In this document: piece after piece, positions 12,563-21,017 of the stretch | Numbering within the stretch: position 1 is the stretch's first letter | Layout of the letters: every line of letters begins with the position of its first letter | NCBI RefSeq assembly: GCF_902833905.1 | Contig: NZ_CADFGP010000054.1 | Location: forward strand, 1 to 47,343 | Length of the DNA stretch: 47,343 nt | Source of the DNA: Paraburkholderia tuberum STM678 | GTDB lineage: Bacteria > Pseudomonadota > Gammaproteobacteria > Burkholderiales > Burkholderiaceae | Direction: 5' to 3' | The notes under the pieces: model-generated | The model's input: the letters and a program-made list of their open reading frames with translations, nothing else | What the model was told of the DNA's origin: nothing | Databases searched by the model: none | Translations under genes and position numbers: made by a program

Positions 12563-14377
12563 ATGGAAGCGAACACGATCACCGCGCCCCGCCGGGGCTC
12601 CTTGCGCACGGTCATCGACCGGCTGTGGGCGTTCGGCCGGCGCGAGGACGACGACCAGCCGAGCAGCGCGAACCGCCCGCCCCCACTGGAACAGGTGGTC
12701 GGCGCGGTCGATCTGCTCGCGCACGTCGACGATGCGCTGCGCTTCATCTACGTGTCCGACGCGAGCCTGCGCTTCATCGGCTATCACCGCGAATACCTGA
12801 AAACCGCGACGCTGCACGATCTGGTCGCGCCCGCCGACGTGCCGCGCCTCGACGCGCTGCTCAAGCTGGCGGCGGCCTCGGGCAACATCGAGAAAGCGAC
12901 GCTCGGGCTCGTCAAGTCGCTGACCTATCCGATCACGGTCGAGCTGCGGGTCGTGCGCAGCAGCCACGACGGCGTCGACGGCTACGCGATCGCCGGCTTC
13001 GACGTGTCGTCGTGGCGCGCCACCGAAGAGCGCCTGACCCAGGCGCTGCATCTGGACCGGCTGACCAGCCTGCCGAACCAGTCGGGCTTGCTGCACGCGT
13101 TGCTCGACGCGCAACAGAAGGCCGACGCGCACGGCACGCCGGTCGCGCTCTTGCTGCTCGATCTCGACGACTATCAGCGCGTGAATCGCGCACTCGGCTA
13201 CGACGCCGGCGACGAGATGCTGCGCGACACGTCGCGGCGCCTGTTGAACATGACGAGCCCGAACGAAACGATCGCGCGCGTCGCCAGCGACGAGTTCGCG
13301 ATCCTCGTGAAGCCTGCCGCGAGCCGCACCGACGCGGCGGCGGCCGCCGAAGCGCTGGCGCGGCGTCTGTTGACCGCGATCCAGCAGCCGTACGTGTTCA
13401 AGGGTCAGCAGGTGCACCTGTCGGCCAGCATCGGCATCGCGCTGTACCCGGACGTGCGCCACGCCAACGACACCGGCGGCCACGACACGCACCTGCTGCG
13501 CTGGGCCGACCACGCGCTGTTGCAGGCGAAGGCCGCGGGCGGCAACACGCTGGCGTTCTACGTACCCGACGACAACCCGGCCGACGCCGAGCGCCTCAAG
13601 CTCGAGGCCGACCTCTACGACGGCGTACGCAACGGCGAGTTTTCGCTACACTTCCAGCCGATCACGAGCAGCCGCACGCGGGGCGTGGTCGGTGTCGAGG
13701 CGTTGATTCGCTGGACGCATCCGGTGCATGGCCTCGTGCCGCCGTCGATGTTCATTCCGCTCGCGGAGTCGATCGGGCTCATCAACTTTCTCGGCAACTG
13801 GGTGCTGAAGGTCGCGTGCATGCAACTGATCCAGTGGGACGCGAAGGGCATCTCGCTGCAGTACGTGGCCGTCAACGTGTCGCCGCAGCAGTTTCGCGAT
13901 CCGCGCTTCAAGGACTCGGTGCGCGAGGCGATCGAGCTGACCGGCATCGATCCGCGCCGCCTCGTCTTCGAGATCACCGAAAGTCTGCTGATGCACGATC
14001 CGGCGCACGCCAAAGGCTTGCTCGAAGAGCTGACCGCGATGGGCATCCGCTTCGCCGTCGACGACTTCGGCACCGGCTATTCGAGCCTCGCGTACCTGCA
14101 GCGTTTTCCGCTCGCGAAGCTGAAGATCGACCGGAGTTTCGTGGAGAATCTGCTAACCTCGCGAAACGATCAGGCAATCGTTAGCGCTGTCGTCGGCCTT
14201 GCGCAGACGCTCGACCTCGAACTGGTAGCCGAGGGCGTCGAAACGGAAGCGCAACGCGCGTTGCTCACCGAGATGGGCTGCGATCACATTCAGGGCTGGC
14301 TCGTTTGCAAGGCGCTGCCGTCCGAGGAACTCGCGCAGCGCTTCGAATCGCGCGAGCTTCAGTTGCACGGCGCGTAA
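12563..14377 (+). CDS. PAS-GGDEF-EAL protein, probable c-di-GMP phosphodiesterase
   Basis: 604 residues from the ATG at 12563 (a TTG at 12548 would add five). Order: an N-terminal PAS domain (about 45-130, FIYVSDASLRFIGYHREYL), a GGDEF domain (about 160-320), and an EAL domain (about 345-595). The GGDEF signature is degenerate, reading ASDEF, so diguanylate cyclase activity is unlikely and the domain may instead bind GTP or regulate. The EAL domain looks complete: EALIRW, NVSPQQF, FEITES, DDFGTGYSS, LKIDRSFV and AEGVE are all present. It should hydrolyse c-di-GMP to pGpG under PAS control. There is no transmembrane helix, so it is cytosolic. The HDOD gene follows 95 bases later on the same strand. 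Confidence 0.9.
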   Translation: MEANTITAPRRGSLRTVIDRLWAFGRREDDDQPSSANRPPPLEQVVGAVDLLAHVDDALRFIYVSDASLRFIGYHREYLKTATLHDLVAPADVPRLDALLKLAAASGNIEKATLGLVKSLTYPITVELRVVRSSHDGVDGYAIAGFDVSSWRATEERLTQALHLDRLTSLPNQSGLLHALLDAQQKADAHGTPVALLLLDLDDYQRVNRALGYDAGDEMLRDTSRRLLNMTSPNETIARVASDEFAILVKPAASRTDAAAAAEALARRLLTAIQQPYVFKGQQVHLSASIGIALYPDVRHANDTGGHDTHLLRWADHALLQAKAAGGNTLAFYVPDDNPADAERLKLEADLYDGVRNGEFSLHFQPITSSRTRGVVGVEALIRWTHPVHGLVPPSMFIPLAESIGLINFLGNWVLKVACMQLIQWDAKGISLQYVAVNVSPQQFRDPRFKDSVREAIELTGIDPRRLVFEITESLLMHDPAHAKGLLEELTAMGIRFAVDDFGTGYSSLAYLQRFPLAKLKIDRSFVENLLTSRNDQAIVSAVVGLAQTLDLELVAEGVETEAQRALLTEMGCDHIQGWLVCKALPSEELAQRFESRELQLHGA

Positions 14378-14472
14378 CGGGCGATGCAGACACGACGCCC
14401 AGGCAGCGCAACAAGCCGGCTCACGACCGGCATGGCATTCACTGGAACACGTATGGCTTTTGCGGGACTCAC

Positions 14473-15930
14473 ATGGTAAAGGCGGCAGTGCTCGACCGGC
14501 TCTGGACGCGAATGAGCGAGCGCGGCGATTTCCCTATGCTGTCGCAATCGCTGCGCACCACCATGGCGGCAGTGACCAACGACGACCTCGACTTCACCGG
14601 CCTCGTGCAAGTGGTGCTGTCGGACTTCGCGCTCACCCAGAAGGTGCTGCGCCTCGCGAACTCGGCGATGTACATCGCGTTCGGCGGCAACATCACGACC
14701 GTGTCGCGCGCGCTGATGGTGCTCGGCATGGATGCGGTCGGCCATCTGGTCGTCGGTCTGAAAATCGTCGATCACTTTCATCAAAGCGCGCCGCGCCGCA
14801 TCGACGCGAAACTCGAACTGAACCGCACGCTGCTGTCGGGCTGCGTCGCGCGCAAGCTGACCGAGCGCGGCGACCTGCGCGCCGGCGAGGAAGCGGTGGT
14901 CTGCACGCTGATGCGGCAGATCGGCAAGCTGCTGGTCGTGTTCTATCTCGACGCCGAATGGGACCAGATTCGCCGCCATATCGACGGCGGCGCACTCGAA
15001 ACCGATGCGTGCGTGCTCGTGCTCGGCGTGACGTTCGATGAAATCGGCGCCGAAGCCGCGGTGCGCTGGCGCCTGCCTGACACGATCCGCTCGGGCATGG
15101 GCGAGTTCGATCCGGAGGATGTGACCCAACCGCGCCAGGTGCAGTGGCTGCGCGCGATCACCAATTACTCGACCGCGGTCGCCGACGTGCTCACCCAGCA
15201 GAACATGCCCGAGGGGGAGCGCGAGGCACGCATCGGCGAGCTTGCGCACGAGTACAGCGGCGCGCTGAACACCGACCCCGAGGTGCTGCTGCAGATGAGC
15301 GTCGCGCTATCGCGTGAGGATGGCGGCGACAGCGTGATGCGCGAGATCGTCGAGTTACGCGCGAATGCCGATGCGATCGCGCGCGAGGCGCTTACACCCG
15401 AGGCGCGCATCGAGATCGGGGTGAAGGATCTGCGCGGCCTGCCCGAGGGCAGCCCGCTCGCACCGACGCTTGCGATGGCCGCCGAGACCGTGCTCGCGGC
15501 GCTCGGCTTCTCGCGCACCGTGGTGTACGTCAAGCACAGCAGCGGCACGTTCAAGGCGCGTCTCGGCTTCGGGCCGAAGATCGACGCGGCGCTGCCGCGG
15601 CTCTCGTTTAGCACCGCGTTCGAACCCGACGTATTTCATCTCGCGATCGCGAACTCGGTGGGCATCTTCATCGAGAATGCGCGCGATCCGAAGATGGTCG
15701 CGCGGCTGCCCGAGTGGTTCCGGCGCTCGTTCGACGACGCGCGCGCGTTCGTGCTGCTGCCGATCGTCGACGAAACCGATCAGACGGTCGCGCTGCTCTA
15801 CGGCGACTGGTCGCATACGCAGGAGGCGCGCCGCATCTCGCAGAAGGAGATGAGCGTGCTCAACGAACTGGCACGGGAGTTAGGACGTTTTTTCGGCCAG
15901 GGGCAGATGCGGGAAATGGAGACGATGTGA
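14473..15930 (+). CDS. HDOD-domain protein with C-terminal GAF-like region
   Basis: 485 residues from the ATG at 14473; the open frame extends back to 14305, but that part overlaps the end of the previous gene and is not protein-like. The HDOD domain covers about 15-215 (FPMLSQSLRTTMAAVTNDDL, SDFALTQKVLRLANSAMYIA, ALMVLGMDAVGHLV). HD-type metal ligands are not conserved, as is normal for HDOD. Residues about 330-480 resemble a GAF-type sensor (LAPTLAMAAETVLAALGFSR, FVLLPIVDETDQTVALLYGD). Such proteins usually act as adaptors in stress or c-di-GMP networks. Its place between two EAL proteins supports a shared pathway. Confidence 0.82.
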   Translation: MVKAAVLDRLWTRMSERGDFPMLSQSLRTTMAAVTNDDLDFTGLVQVVLSDFALTQKVLRLANSAMYIAFGGNITTVSRALMVLGMDAVGHLVVGLKIVDHFHQSAPRRIDAKLELNRTLLSGCVARKLTERGDLRAGEEAVVCTLMRQIGKLLVVFYLDAEWDQIRRHIDGGALETDACVLVLGVTFDEIGAEAAVRWRLPDTIRSGMGEFDPEDVTQPRQVQWLRAITNYSTAVADVLTQQNMPEGEREARIGELAHEYSGALNTDPEVLLQMSVALSREDGGDSVMREIVELRANADAIAREALTPEARIEIGVKDLRGLPEGSPLAPTLAMAAETVLAALGFSRTVVYVKHSSGTFKARLGFGPKIDAALPRLSFSTAFEPDVFHLAIANSVGIFIENARDPKMVARLPEWFRRSFDDARAFVLLPIVDETDQTVALLYGDWSHTQEARRISQKEMSVLNELARELGRFFGQGQMREMETM

Positions 15931-15936
15931 AGACCT

Positions 15937-15957
15937 GGCGTGATCGTTGATCACGCC
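15937..15957. terminator. Perfect hairpin between convergent signalling genes
   Basis: GGCGTGATC (15937-15945) and GATCACGCC (15949-15957) form a perfect 9-bp stem with a 3-base loop, seven bases after the HDOD stop. No T tract follows, so termination efficiency is uncertain. It sits between the HDOD gene and the convergent EAL-HDOD gene. Confidence 0.5.
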
Positions 15958-16030
15958 GCTTCACGTCGATCCTTTCCGTGTTTGCCCGCAAACGATTTTA
16001 TCCGGGCACCGTGTGGGGCTTTTACCCCAC

Positions 16031-17407
16031 TCAATCCTCGATCCGCTCGAGCCCTTCCGCGCTGCGATCCGCGACGCCGGCCCATGCGCCGGCCGCGAGA
16101 CCCATCTGCGCCACCTCTTCCACGGTCAATGGAGCAAGACGCTCGCATAGCGTGGCGACGCGCTCCCATGCGCCGCCTTCGAGCGCTTCGACCGCGCTCA
16201 ACAGCAGACCCAGCCTGCCCTCGCGATGCAGGATTGCGGCCTGGATCGGTCGCGACAGCGTAAGGATGTTCAACGTATTTTCGAGCGAGCCGCCGAACAC
16301 CGCATCGACGAACGAAAACACACCGGTCAGGAAGGCCGCATCGGCTTCGTCGCGGCCCGCCTCGGGCATGCGCTCGATCGCGAGTTCCATGAAGCGCGCG
16401 CGCGTGGCCGCGAGTTGCAGCAGCGGATCGTCCTCCAGCGCGACCTTGCGGCCGTCTGCGTAGAGCAGCAGCTGAGTCCAGCGCGCGATGCGGTCGGTGC
16501 CGGTCGCGTTGATCGCGTCGCGCAGCGTCGTCACCTTGTGACCGACCGCGAGGCCGCTCGAATTCGCGAGCTTCATCAGATGCATGACGAGCACCGGGTT
16601 CAGCTTCAGCTCGGCTTCGAGCTGCGCGACCGTCGGGTCGCCCGCGAGCAGTTGCAGCAGATTGAGCAGCGCGTGGCGCGGCGCGCTGACGCGGCGCGTC
16701 GCCGAGCTTTGCGCGCGCGCGAAGTAATAACCCTGGAAGCGGTCGAAGCCGAGCTCGTGCAACGTTTCGAAGTCGGCCTGCGCATCGACACCTGATGCGA
16801 GCAGCAGCTTGCCAGCCGACTTCAGCACGCTCGCGAGCTTCGGCAGCAGCGCGCGCGGTGTGCGCGTGACGTCGATCTTGACGACTTCGGCGTACGGCAG
16901 CAGCTTCGCGAAAGTCTCGTTGGGCTGCGTGACGTCGTCGAGCGCGAAGCGGTAGCGGCGGCCATGCAGATACACGACACGCGCGATCAACGCGTCGTCG
17001 ACTTCGAGCGATGAAGGCAGCTCGAGCATGAAGCGCTCGGCGGGCAGTCTCAGGATCGCGTCGTCGAGCAGCAGCTCGCGGCTCACGTCGACGTAGGCCG
17101 GATGGCCGGTCAGCGCGCCGCGCACGTCGCCCTGCACGAGCCCGCGCACGATCGCGCGCGCGACGCGTTGCACCGGCGTGGGCGCGCGGCCCGGCAACGC
17201 GTCGGTTTCGGGCGGGAGATCGGTATTGGCTTGCGGGGCGGTGAGGTCCGCGTCGGCGAGCGGCAGCTCGGGCGCACGCACCTTGATCTCATAGCCGCAC
17301 AGCATGCCGTCCCGATTCAGAATGGGCTGCCTTGCGTAGCTGGCGGTGAGCGACGCGTCGTCGGTCGTGCCGCTGTGGCTCAGAGTCTCGATTGCGATGG
17401 TGGTCAT
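16031..17407 (-). CDS. EAL-HDOD signalling protein (second paralogue, degenerate EAL)
   Basis: 458 residues with the same EAL-then-HDOD layout as the 10908-12272 protein (ARQPILNRDGMLCGYEIKVR; HDOD around ELKLNPVLVMHLMKLANSSG). The EAL site has decayed further. YEIKVR stands for EAL, the metal-binding asparagine is aspartate (YVDVS), and the AEGVE glutamate is lost (ASGVD). DD (ALDDV), lysine (VKIDV) and FQGYYFAR remain. An insert of about 35 residues rich in Pro, Asp and Thr follows the first motif. It is probably a catalytically dead c-di-GMP sensor or scaffold. It is convergent with the HDOD-GAF gene and has its 5' end near the end of the arginine array, which reads the same way. Confidence 0.85.
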   Translation of the reverse strand: MTTIAIETLSHSGTTDDASLTASYARQPILNRDGMLCGYEIKVRAPELPLADADLTAPQANTDLPPETDALPGRAPTPVQRVARAIVRGLVQGDVRGALTGHPAYVDVSRELLLDDAILRLPAERFMLELPSSLEVDDALIARVVYLHGRRYRFALDDVTQPNETFAKLLPYAEVVKIDVTRTPRALLPKLASVLKSAGKLLLASGVDAQADFETLHELGFDRFQGYYFARAQSSATRRVSAPRHALLNLLQLLAGDPTVAQLEAELKLNPVLVMHLMKLANSSGLAVGHKVTTLRDAINATGTDRIARWTQLLLYADGRKVALEDDPLLQLAATRARFMELAIERMPEAGRDEADAAFLTGVFSFVDAVFGGSLENTLNILTLSRPIQAAILHREGRLGLLLSAVEALEGGAWERVATLCERLAPLTVEEVAQMGLAAGAWAGVADRSAEGLERIED

Positions 17408-17612
17408 TCCAGTCCCCCGCTCGGCGCCGCTGGCGCCTGGCCGCTATGTTCTGTTTTTCGCTGCACGTTGGCGCGTTTCTGTGACGTTGCAAGCTCCGTC
17501 GCGCGCGGCAGTGTGCGTCGCAATTTTATCGCAGCGTCATTGGGCACGAACAGGCTTACGAGGCAATATCTCGAAATATTTGCTGAACGTTTGCGACACG
17601 CGTGCAGAAAGC

Positions 17613-17639
17613 AAAACGGCCGCAACGCGCGGCCGTTTT
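17613..17639. terminator. Rho-independent terminator at the end of the arginine array
   Basis: AAAACGGCCGC (17613-17623) and GCGGCCGTTTT (17629-17639) form an 11-bp stem around a 5-base loop. T4 flanks it in both readings. It lies 18 bases beyond the stop of the binding-protein gene and would end the minus-strand array. Confidence 0.8.
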
Positions 17640-17657
17640 GCACACTTCGATGCATCG

Positions 17658-18452
17658 TTACTTCAGCACGACTTTGACGTCGAAGTATTTGGCGGCGAGG
17701 CGGTCGATCGTGCCATCCGCCTTCAGCTCCTTCAACGCGCCGTTCAGCGCATCCTTCAGTGCCTTGTCGTTCTTGCGCACGCCGTAGCCGACACCCGCGC
17801 CGAGCAGCTTGTCGTCGCTGACGGCCGGACCGGCGAACTCGAAGCCCGCGCCCTGCGGCTTCTTCAGAAAGCCCTTCGATGCCGCTTCGGCGTCCTGGAA
17901 CGACGCATCGAGACGTCCCGACGCGAGGTCCGCGTAGATCTGGTCCTGCGTCTGATAGGGCACGACGTCGACCCCGGCCGGCGCCCAGCGCGCCTTCGCA
18001 TAGGTTTCCTGGATCGTGCCCTGCAGCACGCCGACGTGCTTGCCCTTCAGCGATGCGGGCGTCGGCTGCAGAGCGCTGCCCTTCTTCGCGATCATCTGGT
18101 TCGGGATCGTGTAGATCGGATCGGTGAAGTCGATCGCCTGGCGACGCTGGTCGGTGATCGTCATGTCCGAGTTGATCGCGCTGAACTTGCGCGCTTCGAG
18201 CGCCGGGATCAGGCCGTCGAACGAGTTCTCGACCCACACGCATTTGGCCTTCAGCTTCGCGCACACGGCATTGCCGACGTCGATGTCGAAGCCCTGCAAC
18301 TCGCCAGCGGGCGACTTCGATTCGAACGGCGCATACGACGCCTCGACGCCGAAGCGCACTTCCTTGATCTCAGCCGCCGACGCGGTGCCTGCCGTCAACA
18401 CCGCCGTCGCGACCAGCGCGAGCGCGGCCAGGTTGGGCCAATTCTTCTTCAT
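17658..18452 (-). CDS. Periplasmic arginine/lysine/ornithine-binding protein of an ABC transporter
   Basis: 264 residues, SBP_bac_3 family, ArgT/HisJ/AotJ type. The signal peptide is MKKNWPNLAALALVATAVLT... with cleavage after ASA (about 26). Lobe motifs: VRFGVEASYAPFESKSPAGE, LQGFDIDVGNAVCAKL, NSDMTITDQRRQAIDFTDP and DAEAASKGF. The DITQRR-type segment and the Cys pair near AVCAKLKAKCVW match the HisJ/ArgT disulfide region. It would feed basic amino acids to the permease-ATPase encoded 9 kb upstream at the head of the same array. In Pseudomonas aotJ is the first transporter gene; here the binding protein is the last gene of the AST block. It has its own 146-base upstream gap, so an extra promoter is possible. 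Confidence 0.88.
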   Translation of the reverse strand: MKKNWPNLAALALVATAVLTAGTASAAEIKEVRFGVEASYAPFESKSPAGELQGFDIDVGNAVCAKLKAKCVWVENSFDGLIPALEARKFSAINSDMTITDQRRQAIDFTDPIYTIPNQMIAKKGSALQPTPASLKGKHVGVLQGTIQETYAKARWAPAGVDVVPYQTQDQIYADLASGRLDASFQDAEAASKGFLKKPQGAGFEFAGPAVSDDKLLGAGVGYGVRKNDKALKDALNGALKELKADGTIDRLAAKYFDVKVVLK

Positions 18453-18598
18453 TACGGATGTTCCTTTACGGTGTGGACTGAAACGGAGCCGATTCGGCGC
18501 GCACAGGTGGATTACGCCCGCCGCGCTTCGGACTCGCGCGGCCGGCGTGACCCGTAGATGCGACAGCCGCGAAGCCCGCGATTGTACATGGAACCTGT

Positions 18599-19681
18599 CT
18601 AGACAAGCCTGGACAGTGTGTCGGCGGTGGTGTCGACGACGAGCAGACCGGCGCGCAGGCCGGGCTTAACCGTCGGGTTCGGAAACACGATGCGCTCTTC
18701 GTCGCGCTGCACCGTGTATTGAAAGTCGCCGTCGCGCGCCAGCAAGCTGCCCTTTATGAGCGGCGTGAAGTTCGGTACGTCCGGCGCGAGCAGCAGTTCG
18801 AATGCGTCGCTTTGCTTGGTCAGTTGATCGACGACGGTGAACACACGCGGCAGAGCGGCTTGCGCGTCGGCTCGCGTATTGGCTTGCGAACCCACGCGCG
18901 TGCCGGCCAGCAGCGCGCGCACCGCGAGATCCGCGCCCTCGAAGCGTGTCAGGTCGTTCTCGCCGAACGGCCGCACCTTGCCGAGTTCGAGCGTGCACGC
19001 AGCAGCGCCACACGCTTGCGCGGTGAAGTGCGAATAGGTGTTGCCCTTCGTCGTGTGCAGCAGCACCGCGCTGATACGCGCGTCGCCGAGCCATTCGAAC
19101 ATCGCGCGCGAAAACGGCTTGCCGGTATGCGGCAACAGCGCGAAGCGCTCGAACACCGACGCGCGGATCGCCGTATGCATGTCGATATGCCAGCGCGCGC
19201 CGGGCGCGGCGGACGCGTCGGCGAAAAAGCGCGTCGCGGCCTGTTCGAGCGCGGCCGCGCGCGGCGCCTCATGACTGTGCGGCAGTTGCAGATGACGGCC
19301 GCTGAACAGCCGGTTCAGATCGTCGTCGCGATAGCGGCCGCCGTCGCGCATCGCCTCGATGTTGCCGAGAATCACGAGCAACCGGCATGCAAGCACGGCG
19401 CGGCCCTGCGCGATATCGGCGACGATGCGCGACAGCAGTTCGATCGGCGCGGTTTCGTCGCCATGCACGCCGGCCGACACGAGCACGCTACGGATGTCCG
19501 CGTGCTGCTCCGCGGGCTCGATGACGAGGACACCGTCGCCCTGCCACGTCCAGCGCACGCCGTTCGCACACGTGCCTTGCGCCTGCTGCGCGGCAGGCCG
19601 GGACCCCGCGAGCGTCCACGCGAGAAAATCGTCGAGCATCGCGCTCGGGGCCGCCATCGGGTGCTCAGCGCTGGAAGTCAT
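18599..19681 (-). CDS. astE: Succinylglutamate desuccinylase
   Basis: 360 residues, M14-like zinc hydrolase of the AstE/AspA family. It catalyses the last AST step, N-succinylglutamate to glutamate and succinate. Zinc ligands are visible: H73 and E76 in AGVHGDETAPIE, and H169 in HIDMHTAIR. E232 (CTLELGK) is the likely catalytic glutamate, and the GNIEAMRDGGRYRDDDLNR segment is typical. The chosen ATG at 19681 overlaps the astB stop by 17 bases; a second ATG at 19657 would remove the overlap, and neither has a strong ribosome site. It is placed last among the catabolic genes, as in the E. coli ast operon. Confidence 0.92.
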   Translation of the reverse strand: MTSSAEHPMAAPSAMLDDFLAWTLAGSRPAAQQAQGTCANGVRWTWQGDGVLVIEPAEQHADIRSVLVSAGVHGDETAPIELLSRIVADIAQGRAVLACRLLVILGNIEAMRDGGRYRDDDLNRLFSGRHLQLPHSHEAPRAAALEQAATRFFADASAAPGARWHIDMHTAIRASVFERFALLPHTGKPFSRAMFEWLGDARISAVLLHTTKGNTYSHFTAQACGAAACTLELGKVRPFGENDLTRFEGADLAVRALLAGTRVGSQANTRADAQAALPRVFTVVDQLTKQSDAFELLLAPDVPNFTPLIKGSLLARDGDFQYTVQRDEERIVFPNPTVKPGLRAGLLVVDTTADTLSRLV

Positions 19682-21008
19682 ACAGCGAGCCCAGAGCGAG
19701 GATTTGCGTCAGCTCATCGAGCGCGGTGCGCGACTCGACCAGCAGCTTCGGATCGGTCAGATCGGCGGGTGCGAGACGATCGCGGTAGTGCTTTTCGATC
19801 CACGCATCGAGACGGCCGAACAGCGTGTCGTCGAGCCACACACCCGGCGCGACCGCCGCGCGTTCCGTGTCGTCGAGTACGACGCGCAGACGCAGACATG
19901 CGGGCCCGCCACCGTTCTTCATGCTCTCGCGCAGATCGAACACGAGCACTTCGTCGATCGGACCGCTGTGCGCAGTCAGCTCATCCAGATACGCGGCCAC
20001 GCGCGGATTTTCGCGGCATTCCTGCGGCACGACCAGCACCTGCTTGCCATCGGGCCGAGTCAGCAGCTGGCTGTTGAACAGATACGACGTCACCGCGTCG
20101 GCGACGCTGACCTGAGCGTCGGGCACTTCGATTACGTTGAACCCTGCGTGCAGGCTCGCGAGCTTCGCGCGCAGCTCGTCGTACACCGCCTGCTGCTCGA
20201 CGAACGCGAGCTGATGGCAGAACAGCGTGTTGCGATTGCCGACCGCGATCACGTCGTTATGGAACACACCCGCGTCGATCACTTCAGGGTTCTGCTGCGC
20301 GTACACGGTCGCCGCTTCCTGCAAGCCATGACGATGCGCGACCGCGCGGCTCGCCTCGAACGTCTGGCGCGCCGGATAGCGCTTCGGTTCCGGCCCGCGA
20401 CGATACTCGCTGCGGCCATACACGAAGAATTCGACACCGCGCGCCTTGTATTGCTCGCAAAAGCGCGTGTGATTCGCCGCGCCCTCGTCGCCGAGCGCGG
20501 GCGTGCCGGGCAGCGCCTCGTGCACGACGAAGCGGTCGGTGTCGCTGAACATCGCGCGCAGCGTGCGGCGTGTCGACTCATGTTCGATCGCGCGATGCAG
20601 CTTGCTGCACAGATTGGCCGGCGTGAAATGCACGCGGCCGTCGTGCGTATCCGCGGACGGGCTCACCGTCGCCGCGTTCGCGGTCCACATCGCCGAGGCC
20701 GAACTCGCCGCCGCGAGCAGTTCGGGCGCGTTGTTCGCGACGCGCGCGATCACCGAAGCATCGTCGCCGGAAAAACCGAGCTCGCGCAACAGACGCATCG
20801 ACGGACGCTCCTGCGGCGGCAGCACGCCCTGATGAAAGCCGAGGTCCGCCAGCTGCTTCATCTTGCGCAGACCCTGGCGCGCCGCGGCCTTCGGATTCGC
20901 GACCGACTTCTCGTTGTTCTGCGACGCGACGTTGCCGAACGACAAGCCCGCGTAGTTGTGAGTCGGGCCGACCAGGCCGTCGAAATTGGCTTCAGTGGCT
21001 TGCAGCAT
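19665..21008 (-). CDS. astB: N-succinylarginine dihydrolase
   Basis: 447 residues, the normal length for AstB. It hydrolyses N2-succinylarginine to N2-succinylornithine, two ammonia and CO2. Family signatures: the start EANFDGLVGPTHNYAGLSFG, the middle VHEALPGTPALGDEGAANHTR, and the C-terminal NGGGPACLRLRVVL, whose cysteine C371 is the predicted nucleophile of this amidinotransferase-fold enzyme. It lies nine bases downstream of astD and overlaps the start of astE, so it is clearly part of one transcript. Confidence 0.95.
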   Translation of the reverse strand: MLQATEANFDGLVGPTHNYAGLSFGNVASQNNEKSVANPKAAARQGLRKMKQLADLGFHQGVLPPQERPSMRLLRELGFSGDDASVIARVANNAPELLAAASSASAMWTANAATVSPSADTHDGRVHFTPANLCSKLHRAIEHESTRRTLRAMFSDTDRFVVHEALPGTPALGDEGAANHTRFCEQYKARGVEFFVYGRSEYRRGPEPKRYPARQTFEASRAVAHRHGLQEAATVYAQQNPEVIDAGVFHNDVIAVGNRNTLFCHQLAFVEQQAVYDELRAKLASLHAGFNVIEVPDAQVSVADAVTSYLFNSQLLTRPDGKQVLVVPQECRENPRVAAYLDELTAHSGPIDEVLVFDLRESMKNGGGPACLRLRVVLDDTERAAVAPGVWLDDTLFGRLDAWIEKHYRDRLAPADLTDPKLLVESRTALDELTQILALGSLYDFQR

Positions 21009-21017
21009 CGTCGATCC

